NCBI GenBank assembly: GCA_049294415.1
Contig: JBAQCS010000060.1
Coordinates: 1 to 42,077 of the forward strand
DNA: 42,077 bases
Origin: JAEZRQ01 sp049294415
GTDB taxonomy: Bacteria > Patescibacteriota > Patescibacteriia > Patescibacteriales > UBA12465
Direction: 5' to 3'
The notes below the pieces were generated by a model, which was not told the DNA's origin, searched no databases, and was given only the letters and a program-made list of their open reading frames with translations. The translations under genes and the position numbers were made by a program. How positions within the stretch are numbered: the first letter of the stretch is position 1; the number at the start of each line of letters is the position of its first letter. Shown here in pieces: positions 31,992-41,145 of the stretch.

Positions 31992-33875
31992 TTATTTTTT
32001 CTTCTTAACTGGTCTTTGATTCTTTAGCATATTAGCTCTACCCTCTTCACTTATCTCTAAAAAATCCTCAATAGGCTTAATAATAGTTTTTGGAGTAATG
32101 CCATGAGCCTTGTTGTAAGCTAATTGTTTTTCGCGACGCCTATCAACTTCAGCTACGGCTTTTTTAATAGAATCTGTTAATTTATCAGCATATAAAATAA
32201 TACTACCTTTAACATTTCTAGCGGCACGTCCCATGGTTTGCATTAGTGAAGTTTGACTACGTAAAAAGCCTTCACGATCAGCGTCGAGAATGGCTACTAA
32301 TGTTACTTCTGGTAAATCTAAACCTTCACGTAATAAATTAACGCCGATTAACACATCAAATTTACCTTCGCGAAAAGCTTTTAAAATATCAGTACGTTCA
32401 AAGGTTTTAATATCTGAATGTAAATAATTACTGCGAATTCCATTCTGTCCTAAAAAAGTATTCAAATCTTCAGCTTGTTTTTTAGTCAGAGTATTAATAA
32501 TCACTCTTTCTCCCTTAGCTGCCAGCCTTTTAGCTTCAGCCATAACATCTTTAATCTGTGAGTAATTTTCTTCTAAATTAAAGACGGGACGTATTTCAAT
32601 TTCTGGATCAACTAAACCAGTTGGTCGAATAACTTGTTCAGCAATAGTCTCTGAAGTTTTAAGTTCATAGTCACCTGGGGTAGCGGTAGTAAAAATAACT
32701 TGTCCAACTCGTGCCTCAAATTCTTTAAAAGTTAAAGGTCTGTTATCAAGCGCTGATGGTAATCTCCAACCATACTGACTCAAAGTTTTTTTACGAGCTT
32801 GATCACCGTTATACATACCTCTAATTTGTGGTACGCCAATATGGGATTCATCAATAACGGTTAAAAAATCTGGTTTACCGTCTTTCCATGGAAAGTAAGC
32901 CAGTAAGGAATCAGGTGCTTCTCCAGCTAATTTACCGGACAAGTGGCGTGAATAATTTTCAATGCCATGACAAAAGCCTAAGCTCTTAATCATTTCCATG
33001 TCATATTTAGTGCGACGTTCTAATCTTTCAGCTTCTAGTAATAAACCTTTACTCCTAAAATATTCTAATCTATCTCTTAATTCTTCTTTAATATTTTTAA
33101 GTGCGGCAGTAATTTGTGGCTGACTGGAAACAAAGTGTTTAGGTGGAAAAATAACAATTTCTGGCAAATCTTCTAAAACATCACGAGTCACATGATCGAT
33201 AATAGATAGGTTTTGTATTTTTTGATCTTTTAATTCTATGCGATAAATAACATTTTCTGACATGGGGCGTAATTCAAAAACATCACCACGAACCCTAAAT
33301 TGTCCGCGCTTAACATCACCAGTAGTTCTTTCAAATTGAATTCTGATTAATTGACTAATTAAATCACTTCTCACTAATTCTTGTCCCTTAGTTAAATGTA
33401 AACGCGATTCTAAATAATTATCAGGCACACCAAGATTGTAAATACAAGAAACAGAGGCTACTACAATCACATCTTTGCGGCTCATTAGAGCTGAGGTGGC
33501 ACCGTGACGTAATCTATCTATTTCATCGTTAATCATCGATTCTTTATCAATATAAGTATCAGTGATTGGCAGATAGGCTTCTGGTTGGTAATAATCGTAG
33601 TAAGAAACAAAATAATGAACAGCGTTGTCTGGAAAGAAATTTTTATATTCTCTATATAATTGAGCAGCCAAAGCTTTATTGGGTGCCATAATTAAGGTTG
33701 GCTTATTATATTCAGCAATAACATTGGCTACGGTAAAAGTTTTACCTGACCCAGTTACACCTAATAATGTTTGATGACTAAAACCTTTTTTTAAACCATC
33801 ATTAAGCTTAGCGATAGCTTCTGGCTGGTCACCGGCTGGTTCAAAATCAGATTTTAATTTAAATATTTTAGACAT
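31992..33875 (-). CDS. uvrB: Excinuclease helicase subunit UvrB (no UVR tail)
   Basis: The 627-residue protein has Walker A GVTGSGKT (residues about 38-45), the beta-hairpin and YYDYYQPEAYLP that insert between DNA strands, helicase motifs TVIDESHIGVPQ, GVNLLREGLDLPEV and QTMGRAARN, and the start FKLKSDFEPAGDQPEAI. It loads onto damage from UvrA and recruits UvrC. The protein ends shortly after IEDFLEISEEGRANMLKNQR with a lysine tail, so the C-terminal UVR helical hairpin normally present is absent. This matches the collapsed UVR motif in the neighbouring UvrC. The start lies one base after the MFS stop (TAATATG), so it is coupled to that gene. Confidence 0.98.
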   Translation of the reverse strand: MSKIFKLKSDFEPAGDQPEAIAKLNDGLKKGFSHQTLLGVTGSGKTFTVANVIAEYNKPTLIMAPNKALAAQLYREYKNFFPDNAVHYFVSYYDYYQPEAYLPITDTYIDKESMINDEIDRLRHGATSALMSRKDVIVVASVSCIYNLGVPDNYLESRLHLTKGQELVRSDLISQLIRIQFERTTGDVKRGQFRVRGDVFELRPMSENVIYRIELKDQKIQNLSIIDHVTRDVLEDLPEIVIFPPKHFVSSQPQITAALKNIKEELRDRLEYFRSKGLLLEAERLERRTKYDMEMIKSLGFCHGIENYSRHLSGKLAGEAPDSLLAYFPWKDGKPDFLTVIDESHIGVPQIRGMYNGDQARKKTLSQYGWRLPSALDNRPLTFKEFEARVGQVIFTTATPGDYELKTSETIAEQVIRPTGLVDPEIEIRPVFNLEENYSQIKDVMAEAKRLAAKGERVIINTLTKKQAEDLNTFLGQNGIRSNYLHSDIKTFERTDILKAFREGKFDVLIGVNLLREGLDLPEVTLVAILDADREGFLRSQTSLMQTMGRAARNVKGSIILYADKLTDSIKKAVAEVDRRREKQLAYNKAHGITPKTIIKPIEDFLEISEEGRANMLKNQRPVKKKK

Positions 33876-33876
33876 A

Positions 33877-35094
33877 TTAGGCTAATTCCATTTTTTGTTC
33901 ACCTGACTCAATAATAGTTTCATCAACTTTAAATTCTTGAGGTTTATGTTTTGTTTCAAATTGCATAATTAAATAAGCAATAACTGATAAAATAGCCGCT
34001 AAAATGAAGGGGCTGCGGCTAGAATAACCATAGAACCAACCGGCCGCTATTGGCCCTACAATAGCAGATAGTGACATAATAGAGGTCAAGACGCCCATTA
34101 ATTCTCCTTGATCCTTTTCTCCTCCATCTTTAATAATATGATTAGTCATGGTAATGCGTAATATTGATTGACTAAAGGTAGATATAATAATAGCTACAAC
34201 AAAAAGTATCATCAGTGGCCAGCTTATTAGTAAAAAAGCTACGGAAATAGCCAGCAGACTGCCGAGTGTTAATATTTTTTCAGAAAAATATCTTAACCAA
34301 ACCTTTTTAAGAATTACTGCTTGATTAACCGCCATTAATACACCAATGGAAGCCATAACGACGCCGTTACTAAAAGCTGTAAATTTAAAAACATCACTGG
34401 TATAAATAGTTAAAATTGAATGTTGGATAGTAACAGCAAAACCAAAAATAAATAGGGCCAGAAAGCCTGCTCTTAGTTTTTTATTCTTTAATGAATTAGC
34501 AATTGGTATAAAAGGGTTCATGCTAACCTTTTTTTCTACTTGTTTATTTTTATTAGTTTCTGGTAAGAAAAGAACGGCTAAAATACCATTAATTAAAGCT
34601 AAGACTCCAACAAACCAAAAAGGAAAACTATGAGAAATGGAGCCCAGTAATCCGCCCAGCATTGGACCAATAACAAAACCTATACCAAAAACACCACCAA
34701 TTAAACCCAAATTACTCATCCTTTCTTTTTCGTCGCGAGCGATGTCTGTTAGATAATTTTGAGCGATTGAGAAATTTCCAGCAGCTAACCCGTCGATAAT
34801 TCTACCAATAAATAAAAATAAAATATTAGTTGCTCCAGCAAAAACTAACCAACCGATAGCAGTGGAGAAAATACTTATAATTAAAATGGGTCTTCGTCCT
34901 ATTTTATCACTCCAAGCTCCAAGTACTGGAGCGCTAAAAAATGAAAAAAGTGAAAAAACCGCAAATAATGAAGTAACTACAAAAGGACCGGCCCCAAAAG
35001 ATTCTATATAATAAGGCAATACTGGAATAATTACGCCAATACCTAACACGTCTATTAAAACGGTAATCAATATAATTAATTTTCTTTTATCCAT
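33877..35094 (-). CDS. Major facilitator superfamily transporter (TetA/Bmr-like)
   Basis: The 405-residue protein has twelve hydrophobic segments in two halves joined by a charged central loop (about 190-205, NKNKQVEKKVSMNP). The motif-A loop GAWSDKIGRRPILI between helices 2 and 3 and the helix-5 motif GxxxGPxxGG (GIGFVIGPMLGGLLG) are those of drug:proton antiporters. The N-terminal LIDVLGIGVIIPVLPYY is typical of the TetA-like group. It is the first gene of a unit with uvrB and uvrA, one base before uvrB. The substrate cannot be told from sequence; export of a toxic compound is plausible. A TATAAT at 35132-35127 sits in the T-run of the preceding terminator and may start this transcript. Confidence 0.88.
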   Translation of the reverse strand: MDKRKLIILITVLIDVLGIGVIIPVLPYYIESFGAGPFVVTSLFAVFSLFSFFSAPVLGAWSDKIGRRPILIISIFSTAIGWLVFAGATNILFLFIGRIIDGLAAGNFSIAQNYLTDIARDEKERMSNLGLIGGVFGIGFVIGPMLGGLLGSISHSFPFWFVGVLALINGILAVLFLPETNKNKQVEKKVSMNPFIPIANSLKNKKLRAGFLALFIFGFAVTIQHSILTIYTSDVFKFTAFSNGVVMASIGVLMAVNQAVILKKVWLRYFSEKILTLGSLLAISVAFLLISWPLMILFVVAIIISTFSQSILRITMTNHIIKDGGEKDQGELMGVLTSIMSLSAIVGPIAAGWFYGYSSRSPFILAAILSVIAYLIMQFETKHKPQEFKVDETIIESGEQKMELA

Positions 35095-35130
35095 AAAATT
35101 TAAATAAGAACTCTAAACAACTAGAAATTA

Positions 35131-35156
35131 TAAAAACCGCCCAAACTAAGGCGGTT
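35131..35156 (-). terminator. Intrinsic terminator after the ABC-F gene
   Basis: The arms AACCGCC and GGCGGTT (35156-35150 and 35141-35135 read leftward, eight-base loop) are followed by a T-run on the minus strand. It begins seven bases after the ABC-F stop and separates it from the MFS gene. Confidence 0.85.
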
Positions 35157-35162
35157 CTTGTG

Positions 35163-36617
35163 TTAGATTTTTCCTAAATCAATATAATCATCTATCTTTA
35201 ATTGATTAACAAATTCTTCCATGTGACTAACGATAATAATAGCCCCCTGATAATTATTGAAGGCTTCGGCCATGATGGGTAAATGACGGAAGTTAATGTG
35301 ATTAGTAGGTTCATCTAAAATTAAAAGTCCTGGACGCATTAAAACTAATCTAGCTAGAGCTAATAGTCCTTTTTGCCCTTCTGACAAAGAACCAACCGTA
35401 CTGCCCATTAAATCACCAGTAATAAGAAAGCCAGCTGCTACGGAGCGCATAAGCGGCATGTCATCACGATCAGGCATGGCTTTAGCTAAACAATCAAAAA
35501 CTGTGTCACTAAAATCTAAATTAGCAAAATCTTGACTATAGTAACCGATTTTTAAATCTTTATTTAATTTAAGACCTTCTGGATTTTCCGAAACTAAATT
35601 ACGTAAAAAAGTACTTTTACCGATACCATTGGGACCTGAAATTAGAACATGATCACGACGACCGATAATTTTTTCGTAAGGATGTACTTCTGGTTCATGA
35701 TTTTTTACTACTTTAACTGAGCTAATCTCTACTAGGTAGCCGGATAATTCTTCTTGAACAGGAATTTCAAAATCACGAATAGTTTTATCTTCACGACGCA
35801 CATCAACCATATTTTCTTCTAGTTCTTCAGTCTCTTCACGCATTTTTTGAGCTAATTTACGCATTTTACCACCTTTATGAGCAAAAAAATTAACTTTTTC
35901 TTTACGATCAATAATCTGTTTAGCGAGTTGGGCGTTTTTCATTTGCTCTCTTTCGATACGTCGGCTAATTTCTTCAACTACTGAATAATAATCGCCAACA
36001 TACATTTCTGCTTGGTGAGTGTGAACATCTAAATAAATAACGCCTTCTGTGAAACAGTTTAAAAAATCAGCATCATGAGAAATAACAATTACAGTTTTGT
36101 CATACATGATCAAAAATTCTAGTAAATGGTCAATTCCCTCTTTATCTAAATTATTAGTTGGCTCATCAAGTAATAAAATATCAGGACTAGAAATTAAAGC
36201 ATAAGCAAGTAGTAATCTGGCCTGTTGACCGCCTGATAAATCGCCAACGCGACGATCAATAGGAATGTTCATATTAACCGCATCAAGTGCTTTAGCAATA
36301 TGACTACGTAAGTTACCAGGAACTGGTGAAAAAGCTTTAGCTAAATATCCTTCAACATTTAAATCTAAATCTTCACGAGCAATAGTTTGTCTGGCAGCCC
36401 CAATAGTAGCTCCACCAGTTATAGAAACAGTACCTTCTTTAGCTTTAAGTTCACCTTTAATCAAGCCAAAAATAGTGCTTTTTCCAGCACCATTTTGCCC
36501 CATTAACGTAATTTTAGCACCAGTTCTGACACTAAAAGAAGTTTCTGATAAAATTGGTTTTTTGTGGACGTATTCGAAGGTAACATTATCGAATCTTAAG
36601 ATTACTTGTTCGGCCAT
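35163..36617 (-). CDS. ABC-F family ATPase (ribosome-associated type)
   Basis: The 484-residue protein has two ABC ATPase domains on one chain and no membrane segment. Domain 1 has Walker A GQNGAGKS (about 38), signature LSGGQQARLLLA and Walker B ILLLDEPTNNLD. Domain 2 has Walker A GPNGIGKS, a variant signature LSEGQKGLLALA and Walker B LLILDEPTNH. Between them is a charged helical linker (about 215-290) of the kind that reaches into the ribosome in ABC-F proteins. It should modulate translation or protect the ribosome. The exact subfamily is not clear; the linker resembles neither EttA nor Uup enough for me to name it. It has its own terminator, and probably its own promoter in the 112 bases upstream. 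Confidence 0.93.
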   Translation of the reverse strand: MAEQVILRFDNVTFEYVHKKPILSETSFSVRTGAKITLMGQNGAGKSTIFGLIKGELKAKEGTVSITGGATIGAARQTIAREDLDLNVEGYLAKAFSPVPGNLRSHIAKALDAVNMNIPIDRRVGDLSGGQQARLLLAYALISSPDILLLDEPTNNLDKEGIDHLLEFLIMYDKTVIVISHDADFLNCFTEGVIYLDVHTHQAEMYVGDYYSVVEEISRRIEREQMKNAQLAKQIIDRKEKVNFFAHKGGKMRKLAQKMREETEELEENMVDVRREDKTIRDFEIPVQEELSGYLVEISSVKVVKNHEPEVHPYEKIIGRRDHVLISGPNGIGKSTFLRNLVSENPEGLKLNKDLKIGYYSQDFANLDFSDTVFDCLAKAMPDRDDMPLMRSVAAGFLITGDLMGSTVGSLSEGQKGLLALARLVLMRPGLLILDEPTNHINFRHLPIMAEAFNNYQGAIIIVSHMEEFVNQLKIDDYIDLGKI

Positions 36618-36687
36618 GGTAAAAATATTTAAGTATAAGTTAGAGTGATAAGACTAGCACAATATTGATTAATTGGCAATATTTAGA

Positions 36688-36716
36688 GACCACCTTAATT
36701 AAGATGGTTTTTTTAA
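36688..36716 (+). terminator. Terminator-like hairpin with plus-strand T-run
   Basis: CCACCTT (36690-36696) and AAGATGG (36701-36707) can pair with one C-A mismatch on the plus strand, or with a G-U pair on the minus strand. Seven T follow on the plus strand only. It lies between the end of the cysteine-repeat gene and the ABC-F gene. Confidence 0.4.
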
Positions 36717-36729
36717 GCTAAAAATTAGC

Positions 36730-37659
36730 TTATTTTATAAGTGAAGAGACTGTTTTAGAGCAAAAATCCTTTAATTTTCCAGGATTTAAGTCTTTACACC
36801 TAAATAAATCAAGGGGCTTACCTTTTAATTCAAGGGTGCACAAAGCTTTAATTTCCTCATCTTTAATATCTTTGCAAGGCATAATATTAATTGTCTCAAT
36901 TTGAGCCATTGTACCAGCTCCATCAGGATTAAAACCCTTAACTAGCTCCTCGCTATCGGAGTGACCATCGCCGTCAGTATCTTTGTTGTCAGGATTAGTA
37001 TTGCTTACAATTTCTTGTAAAAAATCCAAGCCATCCTTATCAGCATCTGAGTGCAGGTCAATTTTTTTAATTTCTGATAAACAATTGGCTCTTTTTACAA
37101 GTTCTGGAATTTGATTACAGATTTTAAAATCATTAGCACTTTTAGCTTGTTGATAATAATTTATTGATAAACAGCTATTTCTTAAATTTTGATCACTAAG
37201 TAAATCACAATTAATCTTGGCACTATTTTCGGTTACACGTTCAACGCAAGTTTTAGCTAACATGGAATCGGTTATTTTTTGACACTCATCTAACTTTTGA
37301 CTAGCTACCGCTACCTCTAACGATACTGATGAGGAACAATTAGAACGAAATTCTTCATCAGTAATTATGGCACATGAAGTAATATCTTTACTGGTAACGG
37401 CTAATTCCTGAATACAAAGATTCTTAGAGAAACTATCTTTAATTAATAAACAAGAATTTACATCCTTATCTTCTTGAGCTTTAGTAAAATTGATTTCATC
37501 ATTTTTTAATTCTATCGATTGATCAACCGTTTCTGTGATAGGAGAATTTGTAATAATTGTTTTTGGTTTTTGATTAAAATAACGATAAGTAAAAAATCCT
37601 ATTGCAAGCAAACAAACAATAATTAAAGCAATAATAAGATATAATCTTTTTTTATTCAT
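36730..37659 (-). CDS. Membrane-anchored protein with C-x11-C repeats and calcium-binding motifs
   Basis: The protein has 309 residues from the ATG at 37659, one base after the stop of the VWA gene (TAATATG). The frame stays open 24 bases further upstream, but that part overlaps the VWA gene. One N-terminal membrane helix (about 5-25) precedes an external region with seven cysteine pairs, each spaced exactly C-x11-C (for example CLLIKDSFSKNLC, CAIITDEEFRSNC, CKDLNPGKLKDFC). Between repeats five and six are two thrombospondin-type-3/EF-like calcium motifs (DADKDGLDFLQE; DTDGDGHSDSEEL). The repeats probably form disulfide-clamped helical hairpins. No named family is recognised. Coupling to the VWA gene suggests the two proteins act together on the cell surface. 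Confidence 0.85.
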   Translation of the reverse strand: MNKKRLYLIIALIIVCLLAIGFFTYRYFNQKPKTIITNSPITETVDQSIELKNDEINFTKAQEDKDVNSCLLIKDSFSKNLCIQELAVTSKDITSCAIITDEEFRSNCSSSVSLEVAVASQKLDECQKITDSMLAKTCVERVTENSAKINCDLLSDQNLRNSCLSINYYQQAKSANDFKICNQIPELVKRANCLSEIKKIDLHSDADKDGLDFLQEIVSNTNPDNKDTDGDGHSDSEELVKGFNPDGAGTMAQIETINIMPCKDIKDEEIKALCTLELKGKPLDLFRCKDLNPGKLKDFCSKTVSSLIK

Positions 37660-37660
37660 A

Positions 37661-40600
37661 TTAAGGGTGTAACTTAGCGCCACAATAATTTAATTTAATA
37701 TTAGAAAATTTGAGATAGCCATTATTAGTATAAGTAACTGGTGGCTTAACTGCTCCGCAAAGAAGTCCGGTAATATTTGCTCCACTAACCGAGCTAGTAA
37801 TAGCCGCTGGATCGCTATCTGTAATATTAGATGAACCAACTACTACATCTTTAGGCTTAGTTACAATTCTGCCTAATACTTTACTAATCATAGTATCGAT
37901 GTCCGTGCCGGCAAAAGAAAAAGTATTATTATCGCAATTGGCACCGTTATTACTAGACCAATTACACATCTTTTGCTTTGGTTCTAGAGTGTTACTGGTA
38001 TTATAATAAATCGTATAAAGCGAAACACCTAGTTTCTTAAGAGCAGCGGCCTCAGTATTTACATCTAAGGTTATATCACAAGGTATAGTTCTAGTTACTG
38101 AGCAATATTGATAATCACCAGCCTTACAATAATTAGGAAATCTCCTTTCACAAGTAGTGCCATCATACATACATCTATCCGGAGTAGTAATAGCCTCTAC
38201 TGGTTTAGCTTTAAAAAGATTAGCAACAAATAATTTGAAGTTATTAAAATTATTATAAGCGGAATGAGGTGGTGGGGTTGGAGTGTAGCAAGTAGTACAG
38301 GAATCATTATATTGTCCTGGAGGACAGTCAACGTAAGGGGTGCAGTTTGGATAAGTGCCACCGCAATTACAAGTGTAAGGTGAGCAAGTTGTACAAGAAC
38401 TTATATATTCGTTTGGCTTGCAAGTCGGATAAGGAGTACAATTATCTGGATAAGTGCCACCACAAGAGCAACTAGGTGGCTCAGGGGTGTAACAATAGGC
38501 CTGATTTACTTCATAACCATCAATACCAGGAATACCATCACTCATTAAAATTACAATTTTTTCAACACCTGGGGTAACAATTTTAGTTAAAGTTTCTTCA
38601 GCTTTATTTAATCCAAGTAGAGTATTGGTTTCGTAATCAGTTGAATAGCTGTTTACAGTATTTTTTAAAGTAGTAAGGCTACCAGGTGAAGCAATATTTA
38701 TTAAATCTAAATAGCTTCTAACTGACCCATTATAAGCAACTAAACTAATTTTAGTAAAATAATCAGCTGATAATTTTTTTGCCAGCTCATAAACTCTATC
38801 AAAAAAACCAGTATTAGTAGTAACTAGAGCCTTCTTTAAACGACTAATGGCTGTTTCTGTGGTGCCATTACTTACGACATTAGTTTCCATACTAGCTGAT
38901 AAATCACTAACTAAAACAATGGCCTGGCTGTGCGATTCTCCAATCAGCTCAATGTCAGCTGTAGCGGAACCGATAGCTGAACAATCACTTAAAGTTAAAC
39001 CTGTTTCTAGGTTTTGGCCTGATTGATTAACTGCAAAAGGACCAGGTAAATCCACCTTTAAAGTTGATTCTGGAACATTTATGGAGCAAAATTTCTCAAC
39101 TAATAAATCAAAAGAATAAGTATTAGAACACTCTGTAGACTTAGAATTATTACAATAAGAATCGGCTATTTTAATACTTATATTAAAAGTTTGATCAGTG
39201 AGTTGCTGCGAATTTAATTTTTCTAAACCAGTTATAACTCCAGAAACAGAATTAATAGCTAATTTACCACCAAAATTATCTACTAAAGAATAATTTACAT
39301 TATGACCATCAGGATCGATTCCTTTTATTTCTATTCTGGCTGCCTCTGAATTATCAATAGCTATTAAACATTTATCGGTAGGGTTACAAATTTGTTTAGT
39401 GTTGTTAGAGAAAGTAACTGTCAGACCTTGAAAAGTAGGAGGAGTATTAGTAATAGTATAAGTAAAATAGGAATCTATTTTAGTATCAGGGGCGATAGGA
39501 TCTAAACCATAAACATTAACTGTATAGACACCAGTGCGTTGAGCTGGTTGAAAGCTTTCCATTAAATTAATATCATTTAAAACAAAACCTTGGGCATTTA
39601 ATTCTGCTTCAGTAAGTGATGTTCCATCTCGGTCAGCGCTTTTAAAAGCTAAATTAGTAAAGGGGTCCTGATTAGAATCGGTGCCCGACATGGTTAATTT
39701 ATCTGAGCCCCCTATAACTATAGTTTTTTGAGTAACATCTAAACTGGCTGGTAACGGGGTGATATTTACATCATATATTTTAGAAAAAATACTATTTGCT
39801 TCACCTTGGCCATCATCAAGAGTTAATTTAACTTTATAATAATCAAGATTAGCAGAATTACCAGCTTTAGCAGCATGAATTTTTTTCTGTCCAGCTTCTG
39901 GTAGTGATGTTACGGCAAACTTATTAAAACCGGTATCCCACTGCCAACGTCTACTGACCCAAATGGCACTATCTGGGTTTACTAAATCAATTGATAATTT
40001 AAGTGGGTCGCCATCAGCATCAGAAATAGCGGCATAGCCAGTAAATTCTTTTTTAGGATGCCCAGTTAAATTAACGGCTGTAATTTTTGGCTGACTATTA
40101 ACTTTTCTATCATTAAAACAATTAAAAGACTGGATATTAGGGTAATTACTTTCCATTTGAGTACAATATCTCACTAGATTACCCTGGTCATTAGTTGAAT
40201 ATAAAAAAACATGACTACCAGCTGGTAAAATTAATTGCGATAAATCAGTAGCAAAAGTTTGGTTTTTTTCATCCCAGCAAGTAGCAGAATCGAAATTTGG
40301 ACAATCACCTAGTTTATTAATAGGATCAATTGGTAAACTAACTCCTAACGCCTTGCCTAGAGTTTGTTGCCAACTTGGCCAAGTGGATAAAGTTTTATTA
40401 GGCAAATAAGTTCCACCTTTTAAGCTTGGGAAATTACCATTTTTTTGCTTATAAGCATCAAGTCTTAACTTTATTTCAGTTAACCCAGCTAAACGCTTAA
40501 CATCTCTAACTACTTTAGCTTTTTTACTGCCACAATATTCACCAACAGGACACTCATTGTCTCCTAAGCAAGTTATGGTATTTGTTTTATTGCAATTTCC

Positions 40601-41011
40601 TGGCTCAGTTAGATTAGTGTTGAATTTAAAATTCTTTAATAGTTGACCAAAAATATCAGAAGTAACTCCCTGAGCATCTTGATTATATGAAATAATAAAA
40701 ATACTATTATCAAAAGAATCTAAAACCCCGTCATTATTTTTATCAGTGATGTTAGCTACATTAATATAAACAGTGCGACCATTACGTACAGCTTCATAGC
40801 CATCAATTTGCATTATTTGCGGTGAGCCAACAAATTTTTGTGATTGATACCAATTTAAACTACTGTAATGTGATGGGTTATCAATAATACGAACAGCTAT
40901 CGCATCAGGAGAAGTAGCCGCTTTTATAATTACTGGCCAAGCTATATAAAATAAACTAAAAAATAAAAACAAAAAAAGGATGGGGTTAATTTTTTTTATT
41001 TTAAATGACAT
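37661..41011 (-). CDS. Secreted VWA surface protein with pilin-like and cadherin-like regions
   Basis: The protein has 1116 residues. A signal sequence or membrane helix (about 8-32) ends in IIKAATSP. Residues about 169-290 (VKRLAGLTEIKLRLDAYKQK, then NGNFPS) resemble the globular part of a type IV pilin or GspG pseudopilin, without the N-terminal pilin helix. About 300-640 are cadherin/dystroglycan-type beta domains (DADGDPLKLSI, DPDGHNVNYSL, DDGQGEANSIF). A von Willebrand A domain (about 690-1030) has the MIDAS motif DLSASM near 700 and MSDGIPG near 824. A cysteine-rich insert of about 110-150 residues, with two copies of a CxCGGTYP...SCTTC unit, interrupts the VWA domain before LKKLGVSLYTIYY. 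It is probably an adhesion or surface-assembly protein, first in a two-gene unit. Confidence 0.88.
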   Translation of the reverse strand: MSFKIKKINPILFLFLFFSLFYIAWPVIIKAATSPDAIAVRIIDNPSHYSSLNWYQSQKFVGSPQIMQIDGYEAVRNGRTVYINVANITDKNNDGVLDSFDNSIFIISYNQDAQGVTSDIFGQLLKNFKFNTNLTEPGNCNKTNTITCLGDNECPVGEYCGSKKAKVVRDVKRLAGLTEIKLRLDAYKQKNGNFPSLKGGTYLPNKTLSTWPSWQQTLGKALGVSLPIDPINKLGDCPNFDSATCWDEKNQTFATDLSQLILPAGSHVFLYSTNDQGNLVRYCTQMESNYPNIQSFNCFNDRKVNSQPKITAVNLTGHPKKEFTGYAAISDADGDPLKLSIDLVNPDSAIWVSRRWQWDTGFNKFAVTSLPEAGQKKIHAAKAGNSANLDYYKVKLTLDDGQGEANSIFSKIYDVNITPLPASLDVTQKTIVIGGSDKLTMSGTDSNQDPFTNLAFKSADRDGTSLTEAELNAQGFVLNDINLMESFQPAQRTGVYTVNVYGLDPIAPDTKIDSYFTYTITNTPPTFQGLTVTFSNNTKQICNPTDKCLIAIDNSEAARIEIKGIDPDGHNVNYSLVDNFGGKLAINSVSGVITGLEKLNSQQLTDQTFNISIKIADSYCNNSKSTECSNTYSFDLLVEKFCSINVPESTLKVDLPGPFAVNQSGQNLETGLTLSDCSAIGSATADIELIGESHSQAIVLVSDLSASMETNVVSNGTTETAISRLKKALVTTNTGFFDRVYELAKKLSADYFTKISLVAYNGSVRSYLDLINIASPGSLTTLKNTVNSYSTDYETNTLLGLNKAEETLTKIVTPGVEKIVILMSDGIPGIDGYEVNQAYCYTPEPPSCSCGGTYPDNCTPYPTCKPNEYISSCTTCSPYTCNCGGTYPNCTPYVDCPPGQYNDSCTTCYTPTPPPHSAYNNFNNFKLFVANLFKAKPVEAITTPDRCMYDGTTCERRFPNYCKAGDYQYCSVTRTIPCDITLDVNTEAAALKKLGVSLYTIYYNTSNTLEPKQKMCNWSSNNGANCDNNTFSFAGTDIDTMISKVLGRIVTKPKDVVVGSSNITDSDPAAITSSVSGANITGLLCGAVKPPVTYTNNGYLKFSNIKLNYCGAKLHP

Positions 41012-41041
41012 AATAAATTTAGAAATATTTTTAGTTGATTA

Positions 41042-41047
41042 ATTATA
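41042..41047 (-). promoter_or_regulatory. -10 element TATAAT upstream of the VWA gene
   Basis: A perfect TATAAT on the minus strand (41047-41042) is placed for a start near 41035, 24 bases before the ATG. No convincing -35 is seen at 17 bases. A second candidate, TGG-TAAAAT with an upstream TTGTAA, lies nearer the engB terminator. Confidence 0.35.
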
Positions 41048-41110
41048 ATAACTTACCCAAAAAAATAGCTTCCATAGTGTTACTATTTTACCATATTTTT
41101 TTTGATTTAC

Positions 41111-41144
41111 AAAAAAGCACCATACTGACTACGGTGCTTTTTTT
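41111..41144. terminator. Bidirectional intrinsic terminator after engB
   Basis: AAAAAAGCACC (41111-41121) and GGTGCTTTTTT (41133-41143) form an 11-bp stem with an 11-base loop. The A- and T-runs make it active on both strands. On the minus strand it ends the engB transcript. Confidence 0.88.
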
Positions 41145-41145
41145 A

